From Bacillus thuringiensis (GTDB lineage Bacteria > Bacillota > Bacilli > Bacillales > Bacillaceae_G): a stretch of DNA of 64,000 nt. The translations under genes were made by a program, and so were the position numbers. Below are positions 29,568-38,429 of this stretch, in pieces (positions within the stretch are counted from its first letter, which is position 1; the number at the start of each line of letters is the position of its first letter). The notes below the pieces were generated by a model. That model had not been told where the DNA came from. It saw only the letters and a program-made list of their open reading frames with translations, and made no database searches. Location of the stretch: the NCBI RefSeq assembly GCF_001182785.1, contig NZ_CP012099.1:4772501-4836500 (forward strand), read 5' to 3'.

Positions 29568-31949
29568 TTAGTTACGTAATGGCTTTCCTTTTACAAGCAT
29601 GTGCTGCATTCTTGCTTGTGATTTCATCTCACTTACTAAGCTAATAAATGCTTCACGTTCTACATCTAATAAATACTGCTCATCAACTTCTGTTCCGTAC
29701 GGCACTTTTCCGCCCGCAATGACATATGCAAGTTTCTTCGCAATGTGAAGATCATGTTCAGAAATGTAACCTGATAAATGCATTGCTTCTGCACCAAGTA
29801 CAAGAGTTGCATATCCTGTTTCACCAACAACTGGTATCTTTTTACGAATCGGTGCTTTATAGCCAGCTTCATATAAAGCAAGTGCTTTCTGTTTCGCATC
29901 ATATAGTAAGTGATCACCATTCACACTAATACCGTCTTTATCGCCTAAGAAGTTGTTCGATACAGCTTCTTGTGCTGATGTAGAAACTTTCGCCATCGCT
30001 ACAGATTCGAACACTTTATTCGCAACTTTTTGCAGATCAAACTCTACACCGTTTGGCATTTTATTTAAGTGTTTAATGTATAACTCTTTATTACCGCCTC
30101 CGCCAGGGATTAAGCCAACACCAACTTCTACTAAGCCCATATACGTTTCACTAGAAGCTTGAATGCTAGCTGCTGGTAAGCAAACTTCTGTACCTCCGCC
30201 AAGCGTCATACCATATGGTGCTGCTACAACTGGCTTAGAAGAGTACTTAATTTTCGTCATTGCATCTTGGAAGTTTTTCACAACCCACTCAATTTCAAAG
30301 TAGTTGTCATCTTGCGCTTCCATTAAGATCATCGCTAGGTTCGCACCAACGCAGAAGTTCTTCGATTGGTTACCGATAACAAGACCTTTATAATTCTTTT
30401 CTACTTCATCAACAGCGTAGTTAATCATTTGCGTAATATCCATACCGATTGCATTGCTCTTCGAATGGAACTCTAAGCAAAGGATGCCGTCGCCTAAATC
30501 AATTAAGCTCGCTCCGCTATTTTTCTTTAATACACCATTTTTCGCTTTTAATTGCTTAAGAGAAATTGCTTTTTTATTACGCTCGATTAGCTTATATTCG
30601 CCATTATCGTAATAGTAGCTATCGCCGTTATCATGTTTATAGAAAGTAGTGAAACCTTTCTCTAACATTTCTTTCACCCAAGTAGGAACGACTACGCCGT
30701 TTTCTTCCATCTTTTGAGCAGATTTTTCAACGCCGATTGCATCCCAAACTTCAAACGGTCCTTGCTCCCAGCCGAAGCCCCACTTCATCGCTTGGTCAAT
30801 TGCAACGATATCGTCAGCAATTTCTTTATGAAGTTTTGCAGAGTATAAAAGAGTTGGTGTAATGATGTTCCATAACAACTCTCCTGCACGGTCTTTCGCG
30901 TATACAAGCGCTTTCAATTTATTCGCTAATCCTTTTTCTTGTTTACTTAACTCTACGGATGCAGCTTTTAATTTTTTACGCGCTTCGTATTCCATCGTTT
31001 CAGGATTTAATTCTAAAATTTCTTTTCCTTGTTTTAAGAAGAAGCCTTGACCCGTTTTACTTCCAAGCCATTTTTTCTCAAGCATGTCATGCATGAAAGC
31101 TGGTACTTTAAATACATCACGCTCTTCTTCTTGTACGTTTTCATATACGTTATTTGCAACGTGTACGAATGTATCTAAACCGACAACATCTAATGTACGG
31201 AACGTTGCGCTCTTTGGACGACCAATAAGTGGGCCTGTTACAGAATCAACTTCCCCAATGCTGTAGCCGCGTTTTATCATCTCTTGAAGAGTTACTAATA
31301 AACCGTACGTACCGATGCGGTTTCCAATAAAGTTTGGTGTGTCTTTTGCGATAACAACGCCTTTTCCAAGAACGTCTTCGCCAAATAGTTTCATGAAGCT
31401 TAATACTTGTGGATCTGTTTCTTTCGTCGGTATTACTTCTAGAAGTTTTAAATATCGTGGTGGGTTAAAAAAGTGTGTGCCTAAGAAGTGTTTCTGGAAG
31501 TCGTCTGAACGACCTTCTGCCATTTTTTCAACTGAAATACCTGACGTATTCGAGCTTACAATAGAACCTGGTTTACGAACAGCGTCTACTTTTTCAAATA
31601 ATTTCTTTTTAATATCTAAGTTTTCAACTACTACTTCAATAATCCAATCTACATCAGCAAGAAGCTCAAGATCATCTTCTAAGTTACCTGCTTCAATCAG
31701 TGCTAGATTTCCTTTCACTGTCAGAGGAGCTGGTTTTTGCTTCAATAGTTTCTGTACAGCCGTATTACTAAAACGATTTCTCACACTTTTATGTTCTAAT
31801 GTAAGTCCCTTCGCTTCCTCTTCTTTCGTAAGCGCAGGTGGTACAATATCAAGCAATAATGTCGGAATACCAATATTAGCTAAGTGTGCCGCAATTCCCG
31901 AACCCATTACGCCTGAACCTAGAACAGCAGCCTTTTTAATTTGGAACAT
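29568..31949 (-). CDS. fadN: 3-hydroxyacyl-CoA dehydrogenase / enoyl-CoA hydratase FadN
   Basis: 793 residues. The N-terminal NAD domain has VLGSGVMGSGIAAHLANIG, followed by the 3HCDH C-terminal domains (THFFNPPRYLKLLEV, NFIGNRIG). The last 300 residues are a crotonase-type hydratase with GMTLGGGTEVCL forming the oxyanion hole. The domain order (dehydrogenase first) is that of B. subtilis FadN and reverses E. coli FadB. GGGGGAG precedes the ATG. It is first in fadNAE, under a FadR-type operator. Confidence 0.96.
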   Translation of the reverse strand: MFQIKKAAVLGSGVMGSGIAAHLANIGIPTLLLDIVPPALTKEEEAKGLTLEHKSVRNRFSNTAVQKLLKQKPAPLTVKGNLALIEAGNLEDDLELLADVDWIIEVVVENLDIKKKLFEKVDAVRKPGSIVSSNTSGISVEKMAEGRSDDFQKHFLGTHFFNPPRYLKLLEVIPTKETDPQVLSFMKLFGEDVLGKGVVIAKDTPNFIGNRIGTYGLLVTLQEMIKRGYSIGEVDSVTGPLIGRPKSATFRTLDVVGLDTFVHVANNVYENVQEEERDVFKVPAFMHDMLEKKWLGSKTGQGFFLKQGKEILELNPETMEYEARKKLKAASVELSKQEKGLANKLKALVYAKDRAGELLWNIITPTLLYSAKLHKEIADDIVAIDQAMKWGFGWEQGPFEVWDAIGVEKSAQKMEENGVVVPTWVKEMLEKGFTTFYKHDNGDSYYYDNGEYKLIERNKKAISLKQLKAKNGVLKKNSGASLIDLGDGILCLEFHSKSNAIGMDITQMINYAVDEVEKNYKGLVIGNQSKNFCVGANLAMILMEAQDDNYFEIEWVVKNFQDAMTKIKYSSKPVVAAPYGMTLGGGTEVCLPAASIQASSETYMGLVEVGVGLIPGGGGNKELYIKHLNKMPNGVEFDLQKVANKVFESVAMAKVSTSAQEAVSNNFLGDKDGISVNGDHLLYDAKQKALALYEAGYKAPIRKKIPVVGETGYATLVLGAEAMHLSGYISEHDLHIAKKLAYVIAGGKVPYGTEVDEQYLLDVEREAFISLVSEMKSQARMQHMLVKGKPLRN

Positions 31950-31967
31950 CCAATTCTCCCCCTATTC

Positions 31968-31987
31968 TTGAATGAATGCTCATTCAA
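31968..31987 (-). promoter_or_regulatory. FadR-type operator upstream of fadN
   Basis: TTGAATGAATGCTCATTCAA is a near-perfect palindrome matching the B. subtilis FadR box TGAATGAnTAnTCATTCA. It lies 19 bases upstream of the fadN start. FadR, a TetR-family repressor, releases on long-chain acyl-CoA. A Spo0A-like TTCGACA directly adjoins it at 31991-31997. Confidence 0.88.
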
Positions 31988-32186
31988 TTTTTCGACATAA
32001 GTCGCAATCAATGAGTGAGCCTCTACTAATAAATATATGATACTGTTTAAATTTTCGCAATATATTTATTGATAAAATTTTCTGAAATAAATATTTTTCT
32101 TTCATTTGGCTATGCTATACATGTGTATTTTCTTTGTTTAAATGCACTTTTCCTTTTTATAATCTGACGAAACTGGAGGAATATAT

Positions 32187-32333
32187 ATGGCAAAACTTAA
32201 GAAGAACCCTTCAAAGGCTGGAATTAGTGCGGCTAGTGTAACTGGAAACGCAGGTCCACATAATCACGGTGTTGAAAAAGGACGCCAAGGTAATAACCAA
32301 CAATATAAGAAGCATAATATGGGCGAAAAATAA
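32187..32333 (+). CDS. yuzL: YuzL-family small basic protein
   Basis: 48 residues: short, basic, Gly/Asn/Lys-rich (KKNPSKAGISAASVTGNAGP, then KGRQGNNQQY). ACTGGAGGA precedes the ATG. The pattern matches the YuzL-like family of Bacillus. Its resemblance to minor small acid-soluble spore proteins suggests a spore role, but none is shown. It is divergent from fadN and 97 bases upstream of the carboxypeptidase gene. Confidence 0.8.
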   Translation: MAKLKKNPSKAGISAASVTGNAGPHNHGVEKGRQGNNQQYKKHNMGEK

Positions 32334-32430
32334 CGCTATATTTTTGGGCAGAGAACGTGGCATAATGATTAATGGCTACTTTTTCTGCCCAATTTATTTG
32401 TACATATGGAAAACAAAAGAGGGAACGATG

Positions 32431-33270
32431 ATGAAACGAACAATAGTTATGATTGTAATGATTGCTACACTATTTACAGGGATGATTTTCTTCTCTTATG
32501 CACAAAGGCAACAAGCTGTAAGAGCTGATCAACCTAACATTACTGGGCAATATGGGGTTACAATCGATGCAAACACAGGTGAAATTTTGTATGGGAAACG
32601 CGAAGACGAACGTTCTTATCCGGCTAGTATAGCCAAAATGATGACAACCCTTCTTTTACTAGAGAATGTAAAAGAAGATGAAGAAATTACGGTTACAGAA
32701 AATGCAATTAAAACAGAAAGTCAAAGCAAGAAAATTAAACTTCGTGCTGGAGAAAAATTAAAGCGTGATGAGGCATTAAAACTTATGCTTATCATTAGTG
32801 CAGATCCAATAGCTGAATCAATTGCAGAACATATTGCAGGATCAAAAAATGAATTTGTGAAAATGATGAATGCTAGAGCGAAGGAACTTGGTACAAAGCA
32901 TGCGACTTTCAAGAACGCAAGTGGTGCTGATGCAATTGGGAATAAAGTATCACCATATGACATTGCTATTATTACGAAAGAAGCATTAAAGTATCCAGTT
33001 GTTTTAGAATATATGAATTCAACACGTACAACTCTACATACTTCAGAACGCTCTCCAAACATCGCAAACTATGGACGAGAAGAACTATATGACGATCCAT
33101 ATGCGATTGGAAGTAAAAGCGGTCTATCAGCACTCGGCAAATATACGGTCGTAACAGTGGATGAAAAAGACGGTAAACGCGTCATTAATGTTGTATTATC
33201 TTCTTCTCGCACGCAACTATACCCTGATACGAAAAAAATGGCACATTACGCATTTCAGCAATTAAAATAA
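32431..33270 (+). CDS. D-alanyl-D-alanine carboxypeptidase-like protein (S11) with altered motifs
   Basis: 279 residues. A signal anchor is followed by a penicillin-binding S11 domain. The nucleophile motif SIAK (SxxK) is intact. The second motif, normally SxN (SANDA), reads ISADPIAES, so Asn is Asp. The third, KTG, reads KSG in GSKSGLSALG. Loss of the SxN Asn may lower or change activity. There is no C-terminal membrane anchor such as DacA has. AGAGGG is 7 bases before ATG 32431 and only 4 before ATG 32428. Confidence 0.85.
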   Translation: MKRTIVMIVMIATLFTGMIFFSYAQRQQAVRADQPNITGQYGVTIDANTGEILYGKREDERSYPASIAKMMTTLLLLENVKEDEEITVTENAIKTESQSKKIKLRAGEKLKRDEALKLMLIISADPIAESIAEHIAGSKNEFVKMMNARAKELGTKHATFKNASGADAIGNKVSPYDIAIITKEALKYPVVLEYMNSTRTTLHTSERSPNIANYGREELYDDPYAIGSKSGLSALGKYTVVTVDEKDGKRVINVVLSSSRTQLYPDTKKMAHYAFQQLK

Positions 33271-33304
33271 CCAAGGAGTATTTTCTCCTTGGTTATTTTT
33301 TAAC
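33268..33304. terminator. Bidirectional terminator
   Basis: AATAACCAAGGAG/CTCCTTGGTTATT stem with T tract; it serves the carboxypeptidase gene and convergent fadM. Confidence 0.9.
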
Positions 33305-34210
33305 CATACCTTTTAACACGAACGCAACGTTTGCTGGACGCTCTGCTAGACGACGCATAAAGTAGCCATACCAGTCATTTCCATAAGGTACGTAAACACG
33401 CATTTTGTAACCTTCTTTTACTAGCTCAAGTTGACGCTCATTACGAATACCATATAACATTTGGAATTCAAATTGATCCCTTGGAATGTTGTGTTCTTCG
33501 GCAAGTTTTTTCGTATATTCAATAATCGCTTCGTCATGTGAAGCAATTGCAGTATAATTCCCATTTAATAAGTGCATTTTAATAATTTTTTTATAATTGT
33601 CATCTACATCTTTCTTGTCCGGGAACGCCACTTCTTCAGGTTCTTTATAAGCCCCTTTTACAAGACGTAAATTCGGACTATAAGCATTTAATTCTTCCAT
33701 ATCTTTTTCTGTACGATATAGGTAAGCTTGAATAACTGTACCAATATTATCGTATTCAGATTTTAATTGTTTAAAGATCTCAATTGTTTTCCCGCAGCGC
33801 GTATAGTCTTCCATATCAATTGTAATAAACACACCATTTTCTTTTCCAGCTTCTAAAATACGGCGCATATTGTTCATTACGATTTCATCAGAGATATCTA
33901 ATCCCATAGAAGTCATTTTTAAAGAAAGCTGCGAATTAAGACCTTCTCTTCCAATTGCACGAATCGCTTCAATCGATTCGCTAGCCATTTCATTTGCTTC
34001 CGCTTCGTTATCAACGAATTCACCTAAATAATCGATCGTTACACAAAGACCTTGCTTATTTAATGCTTTAATTGCAGCTGTCGCCAATTCAATCGTCTCC
34101 CCTGCGACGAAGCGACCTGCACCAAAGCGCAAACCGTACTTTTTAGCCAGTTTTGTTAGCGCTTTATTTTTTGACAAGAAAAGAAACGAATTTCGCATTA
34201 ATTGTTCCAT
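33293..34210 (-). CDS. fadM: Proline dehydrogenase FadM
   Basis: 305 residues, FAD-dependent (beta/alpha)8 barrel. The conserved C-terminal YVPYGNDWYGYFMRRLAERP holds the substrate Arg residues, and VKGAYKEPEEVAFPDK and IASHDEAI are also conserved. It oxidises proline to pyrroline-5-carboxylate. B. subtilis calls this locus fadM (yusM) because it belongs to the FadR-linked region. AGGGGTGA precedes ATG 34210. A cluster of Spo0A-like boxes lies 165-230 bases upstream. Confidence 0.93.
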   Translation of the reverse strand: MEQLMRNSFLFLSKNKALTKLAKKYGLRFGAGRFVAGETIELATAAIKALNKQGLCVTIDYLGEFVDNEAEANEMASESIEAIRAIGREGLNSQLSLKMTSMGLDISDEIVMNNMRRILEAGKENGVFITIDMEDYTRCGKTIEIFKQLKSEYDNIGTVIQAYLYRTEKDMEELNAYSPNLRLVKGAYKEPEEVAFPDKKDVDDNYKKIIKMHLLNGNYTAIASHDEAIIEYTKKLAEEHNIPRDQFEFQMLYGIRNERQLELVKEGYKMRVYVPYGNDWYGYFMRRLAERPANVAFVLKGMVKK

Positions 34211-34374
34211 GTAATTCACCCCTATGACTGTAATTTATCTGTTTTTTACCCCTCTTCAAAATTATATCATTGTTTAAAATTATTGGATACAAATAATTAT
34301 TTAGATAATTTATAAAATACTATAAAAACATTTAAAAACCTATATTCTCGCATGTAAATATGAAGGGAATATTT

Positions 34375-34439
34375 TTCGACATTTAGAAAAAACGGGTTTA
34401 CTAGGCATAAAATAGGCATGTCGAAAATATTCGACATGC
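34375..34439. promoter_or_regulatory. Cluster of three Spo0A-like boxes upstream of fadM
   Basis: TTCGACA at 34375-34381, and TGTCGAA (34419-34425) facing TTCGACA (34430-34436) inside the inverted repeat GCATGTCGAA/TTCGACATGC. The 0A box is TGNCGAA. The minus-strand context ATGTCGAAAAAT is identical to that next to the fadN operator. Confidence 0.5.
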
Positions 34440-34490
34440 TTATAAAACCCTTAATATTCCATGTAAATTATACAAGGATATTAATAAAGA

Positions 34491-34521
34491 AAACTTGAGG
34501 TAACATTCGCCTCAAGTTTTC
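34491..34521 (-). terminator. Terminator after the DUF2573-like gene
   Basis: AACTTGAGG/CCTCAAGTT stem with 10-base loop, then TTTCTTTATT on the minus strand. Confidence 0.8.
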
Positions 34522-34767
34522 TCACTGCTCATTTCGCTTCTCTTCATTCAGCCTTTTAATATCCGTAATTAACTGCACCATCTCTTCTTTCGCATCTGGA
34601 TATGTCTCATTCCAATGCTTCACTAATGCTGGCATCGTCTTCGCTATGTAAGAATACAGTGCCCACTTCTGTACCTGTTCTTTTCTCTCTTCGCTACTCT
34701 CTCCAAGTAACAGCTCAGTGTATTTCTCTAGTAACCCGTCAAACTGCTCGTTAAACTTTTCATTCAT
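34522..34767 (-). CDS. DUF2573 (YusU-like) small protein
   Basis: 81 residues, all helical and charged. FDGLLEKYTELLLGE, KWALYSYIAKTMPALVKHWN and a charged tail fit the YusU/DUF2573 family of Bacillus. Cytoplasmic, function unknown. It lies 48 bases downstream of the thiamine-binding-like gene, with that gene's terminator between them. Confidence 0.65.
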   Translation of the reverse strand: MNEKFNEQFDGLLEKYTELLLGESSEERKEQVQKWALYSYIAKTMPALVKHWNETYPDAKEEMVQLITDIKRLNEEKRNEQ

Positions 34768-34784
34768 CTTATTTACCTCCTATA

Positions 34785-34816
34785 TGAAAAAAGCAGCGAA
34801 AACCGCTGCTTTTTCT
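34785..34816 (-). terminator. Terminator after the MTH1187-family gene
   Basis: AAGCAGCG/CGCTGCTT stem with a 5-base loop and T tract on both sides. Confidence 0.85.
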
Positions 34817-35118
34817 TATAATTTTGATCGAACAGAGTTTAATTTCTTCTCCATTGTGCTTACTTTATCACGACGATCATCAATACGAATTGTTGTTGCA
34901 ACACGCTGTGCACCTTTCGTATAAGGCACTTCATGCATTTGTTGAATTACTTCTAGAATAACAGGAAGATCTCCTTCAATAACTGTATTCATCGGTGTTA
35001 GTTGATACTTCACGCGATTTGCATTTTTCTCTAGCACCTTTTGTACTTCTGCTACATATTCACTAACACTTGGATTACCTGTTCCTACCGGAATAATCGA
35101 TACGTCAACAATTGCCAT
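34816..35118 (-). CDS. MTH1187-family thiamine-binding protein
   Basis: 100 residues. The family opening MAIVDVSIIPVGTGNPSVSE and the TPMNTVIEGDLPVILEVI region match MTH1187/YkoF-like ferredoxin-fold proteins that bind thiamine-type ligands. Cytoplasmic. A role in thiamine handling comes from the family, not from the neighbours. Confidence 0.85.
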   Translation of the reverse strand: MAIVDVSIIPVGTGNPSVSEYVAEVQKVLEKNANRVKYQLTPMNTVIEGDLPVILEVIQQMHEVPYTKGAQRVATTIRIDDRRDKVSTMEKKLNSVRSKL

Positions 35119-35195
35119 AGTAATTTGCCTCCTATAATCGCTTCTTATATATCCACTGTCTATTTTACCGAAATCCTCATCATTTTACTAATATG

Positions 35196-37196
35196 TTACT
35201 CTTCCACTTTAAACTGCTCGACTAATCTTTCTAAATCCCTCATATGCTCTGTCAAACTTTCCATCGTGTGAGCTACCTTTTCTAAATGATTAACCTGTGA
35301 TTCCGTTGCAGCATGTACCTCTTCGGAAACAGCTGCACTTTCTTGACTCGTACCAGCAATTGTATGCATTACCGCTGTAATTTCTCCTTGCTCGTAACCT
35401 ATGTTATGTACCTCTTCTACAATTTTTTCAACTGAAGTACTAATCGTATTTACAACTGACATAATTGTGCGGAACTCCATTTCCGCCTCTGTCGTCACTT
35501 TATTTTGCACATCTGCAATGTCTTTCAATTTACTTACAACTTCTACAACCCTTTTTACTTCTACTTGCACATCACCAATCATCGTTGTAATTTCTCCTGT
35601 TGCCTCTTTTGATTGTTCCGCTAATTTCCGAACCTCTTCAGCAACAACCGCAAATCCCTTACCTTGCTCACCTGCACGGGCAGCTTCAATTGAAGCATTT
35701 AAAGCAAGTAAATTTGTTTGATCCGAAATACCTTTTATTAACTCAACAACATTTTGAATCGATCCAACTCTTTGTTCTAACTTACCGGATGCTTCTTCTG
35801 TATGAACAACAATCGAAGATGATTGTCCCCTCGTACGAACTAAGTTCCTCATTGTATTTAATCCTTGCTTAGATGCCTCTTCCGCTTTGCCAGCCACTCC
35901 TTTTATTTCATCAACAGAGCTATTCATTTGTTCCACTGACTCCGCCATATTTTCGAGCTGAGCAGAAACTTCATCCACACTATTCGCAAGAGTAGAAGCT
36001 CCTCCGCTCACATCATCCATTGCTCCTGAAACTTCTCTACTAGCCGCTACTGTTTCATTCGTTAAATAATGTAAACTATTCGTTGATTGTTGCACCGTTG
36101 ATACGCTGTTTTTAATTTTACTTACCATTTCATTCATTTGTTCAACCATATCATTAAAGTGTTTCGTCAACTCTCCAACTTCATCTTTACTTGTCACTTT
36201 CATTCGCAGCGTTAAATCGCCTTCTGCTACTTTTTGCACGTGATTCTTTAATAGTTGCAGTGGTCTTGCTAATCTTCTTGAGAACAAGTAGGAAGCTACG
36301 ATTCCAACTAATAAACTAATACATGCCATTATAATAACTGTATTTCTCGTACTATTTAATAGCCCATCGATCGTTTCTTTCGGATAAAAGATTCCTATCG
36401 TCCATTTCATCGTATCAAATGATTGACTATAAACAACTACATCTTCACCTTTTATTGTAGTGACCGCATATTTTGTTACTTCTTTATTTAAGCTCTTTAT
36501 AAGTGGCTCTTTTGAAACATCTTTCCCTATCTTTTCTGGATAAACAAGAGCCATATTTTTATCATTTATAATAAACATTTCTCCGTCATTATTGTATTGA
36601 ATATTGTGAAGCAACTTCTGAATCGTCCCAAGCGATACATCCATCGCAACAACGCCTAATACAGATCCATCTTGAGCTGTAATTGCTTTAGAAACACCTA
36701 CACTTAACTTTCCTGTTGCAATTTCATAAGAAGGTTGTCCCCAATGGACCTTTTTTACATCAGCCTCTGAATCTTTATACCATGGTCTTGTCGTTGGATC
36801 ATATCCTTCTGGCACTTGCCCACCTTCAGCAAGATTGGCACTTAATGTTTTTTTATCTTTCGTACCAATATATAAATCTAAAATACCAGGATGATTCTTT
36901 TTATACTCCGCAAACTCTTTTGTTAAAAATGCTTCCTCTTCTGGAGTAACCCCACCTTGAAGCATGTTACGAATCATCTCACTGTTCGCGTAATACCCCA
37001 TATCTTCATCCGTTCTTTGAACAAATGTCGTAAGTTGCTCTGTCACAAGATCCATCGCATTTTGAGAATACTCGTCTAAAGAACGCACTTCCTTTTCTTT
37101 CTGTAATTGATACACAGCTGTACCCAATATTACGAACATCATAGAAATAAGTACTGAAAACACTACCGCAATTTTTAAACGTAAACTTCTTAACAT
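35196..37196 (-). CDS. Methyl-accepting chemotaxis protein with dCache sensor
   Basis: 666 residues. Membrane segments lie near 8-30 and 287-308. Between them is a dCache_1 extracellular sensor with [20 protein letters not shown]. Its layout resembles amino-acid receptors such as McpB/McpC; the exact ligand is unknown. A HAMP domain follows ([19 protein letters not shown]). The signalling tip [20 protein letters not shown] is near residue 500. GGGGGAAG precedes the ATG. It is divergent from a TrmB-type regulator. Confidence 0.93.
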   Translation of the reverse strand: MLRSLRLKIAVVFSVLISMMFVILGTAVYQLQKEKEVRSLDEYSQNAMDLVTEQLTTFVQRTDEDMGYYANSEMIRNMLQGGVTPEEEAFLTKEFAEYKKNHPGILDLYIGTKDKKTLSANLAEGGQVPEGYDPTTRPWYKDSEADVKKVHWGQPSYEIATGKLSVGVSKAITAQDGSVLGVVAMDVSLGTIQKLLHNIQYNNDGEMFIINDKNMALVYPEKIGKDVSKEPLIKSLNKEVTKYAVTTIKGEDVVVYSQSFDTMKWTIGIFYPKETIDGLLNSTRNTVIIMACISLLVGIVASYLFSRRLARPLQLLKNHVQKVAEGDLTLRMKVTSKDEVGELTKHFNDMVEQMNEMVSKIKNSVSTVQQSTNSLHYLTNETVAASREVSGAMDDVSGGASTLANSVDEVSAQLENMAESVEQMNSSVDEIKGVAGKAEEASKQGLNTMRNLVRTRGQSSSIVVHTEEASGKLEQRVGSIQNVVELIKGISDQTNLLALNASIEAARAGEQGKGFAVVAEEVRKLAEQSKEATGEITTMIGDVQVEVKRVVEVVSKLKDIADVQNKVTTEAEMEFRTIMSVVNTISTSVEKIVEEVHNIGYEQGEITAVMHTIAGTSQESAAVSEEVHAATESQVNHLEKVAHTMESLTEHMRDLERLVEQFKVEE

Positions 37197-37382
37197 CTTC
37201 CCCCAAGCATCCCCTTCGCATTAAATTAAAATCTTATTAATCATTATATTAAGTATAATAGATAAAATTAAAAAATTGAAATTAATTCTCATCTAAATTG
37301 AATTAAAAAAACTACCACCTCTTGTGTAAAAACAAATAGTTCATTATCCTTAAAATATAATCTCATTCGTTCGGAGGGAACT

Positions 37383-38141
37383 ATGTTACAAAAATTCGGT
37401 TTCTCACAATATGAAAGCCAAGCTTATGAAGTTGTCGTATCAAGCAATGAACCATTAGATGCTACAACAATTGTGAAGCATTCAGGTGTTCCAAAAGCAA
37501 AAATATATGAAGTGCTAGCACGCCTAATCGATAAAGGAATGGTAATGGATTCTGTTTCAGAAAAGAAGAAGCTGTATACAGCATTACCACTAAAACTAGC
37601 AATTGAAAAATTAACGTCAGAATTCCAATCAAATATTAAAGAACTGGAAACAAATATATCAAAAAAATCATTTACAGATGACCGTGTGTGGAGCTTAAAG
37701 ATGCAATCTTCTATTCGAGTTCAAAGTAAAGAACTCATTGAAAGTGCAAAAGAATCAATCCGTATTTCAGCTTGGAATGATACTCTTTTAGAATATCTCC
37801 CTTTACTAGAACAAAAAGCAAAACAAGGTGTTCAAATTGAATCCCTTATTGTTGGAGAAGTAGAAACAGACTTAGAAAACATGCATTTTCTAATCCCAGC
37901 TGAAGAGCCTAATGCATTAGAGCGCTACTTGCTACTCATCGTTGACGATCGTGAAATTTTATTTGCTGGCGTAGAACAAGAGTCATGGCAAGCGATGAAA
38001 ACAATGTCACAACCTTTCGTAAAGTTCTTTACAGAATTTTTCTATCACGACGTTGCACTTGCAAAGATTACCCAGAAACACCATGACCTCTTTATGGAAG
38101 ATGAGGAAATTAAGAGTTTGTTGATGAAGTTAAGATACTAA
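37383..38141 (+). CDS. TrmB-family transcriptional regulator
   Basis: 252 residues. The N-terminal winged helix (FGFSQYESQAYEVVVSS, SGVPKAKIYEVLARLIDKGM) is followed by a coiled coil and a phospholipase D-like effector domain (SIRISAWNDTLLEYLPLLEQ). TrmB proteins sense sugars in archaea; bacterial ligands are mostly unknown. GGAGGG precedes the ATG and a TATAAT lies about 25 bases further up. It is divergent from the chemoreceptor; no transport operon adjoins it. Confidence 0.85.
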   Translation: MLQKFGFSQYESQAYEVVVSSNEPLDATTIVKHSGVPKAKIYEVLARLIDKGMVMDSVSEKKKLYTALPLKLAIEKLTSEFQSNIKELETNISKKSFTDDRVWSLKMQSSIRVQSKELIESAKESIRISAWNDTLLEYLPLLEQKAKQGVQIESLIVGEVETDLENMHFLIPAEEPNALERYLLLIVDDREILFAGVEQESWQAMKTMSQPFVKFFTEFFYHDVALAKITQKHHDLFMEDEEIKSLLMKLRY

Positions 38142-38151
38142 TTAAATAATA

Positions 38152-38186
38152 AAAAGGAGTCTAGTTTTTCACCTAGACTCCTTTTC
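38152..38186. terminator. Bidirectional terminator
   Basis: AAGGAGTCTAG/CTAGACTCCTT stem with T/A tracts; its right arm covers the last codons of the convergent small membrane protein gene. Confidence 0.85.
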
Positions 38187-38351
38187 GTTTTGTTCCTTTA
38201 TGTCCATCAACAGCTCAATGATTTTCTCATTTTGCTCTACCTGTTTCTCAGAATTTTTATAGATGAAACGAACCCATCTAAGTGCAAGAATAATAAGAAA
38301 CAACGGGATCATTGAAATTAGAAAACCAATAATTGAAAAATTCGTATACAT
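38169..38351 (-). CDS. Small single-pass membrane protein (DUF4083-like)
   Basis: 60 residues: one membrane segment (IIGFLISMIPLFLIILALRW) followed by a charged coiled-coil tail (KQVEQNEKIIELLMDIKEQN). The ATG at 38351 has GAGGTG 6 bases upstream; the earlier in-frame ATG overlaps that site. The pattern resembles DUF4083 proteins of the cereus group. Function unknown. Confidence 0.6.
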   Translation of the reverse strand: MYTNFSIIGFLISMIPLFLIILALRWVRFIYKNSEKQVEQNEKIIELLMDIKEQNEKESR

Positions 38352-38429
38352 ATACATCACCTCGCTATATACCCTTTTCTCCATTTACCTACTAAAACCT
38401 GCAATTTTTCACAAATAAAAAAGAACCTA

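Noticed and set aside
31315..31971. 218-codon plus-strand open frame opposite fadN
   Set aside because: Shadow of fadN with Ser/Thr/Phe-rich composition and no start signal.
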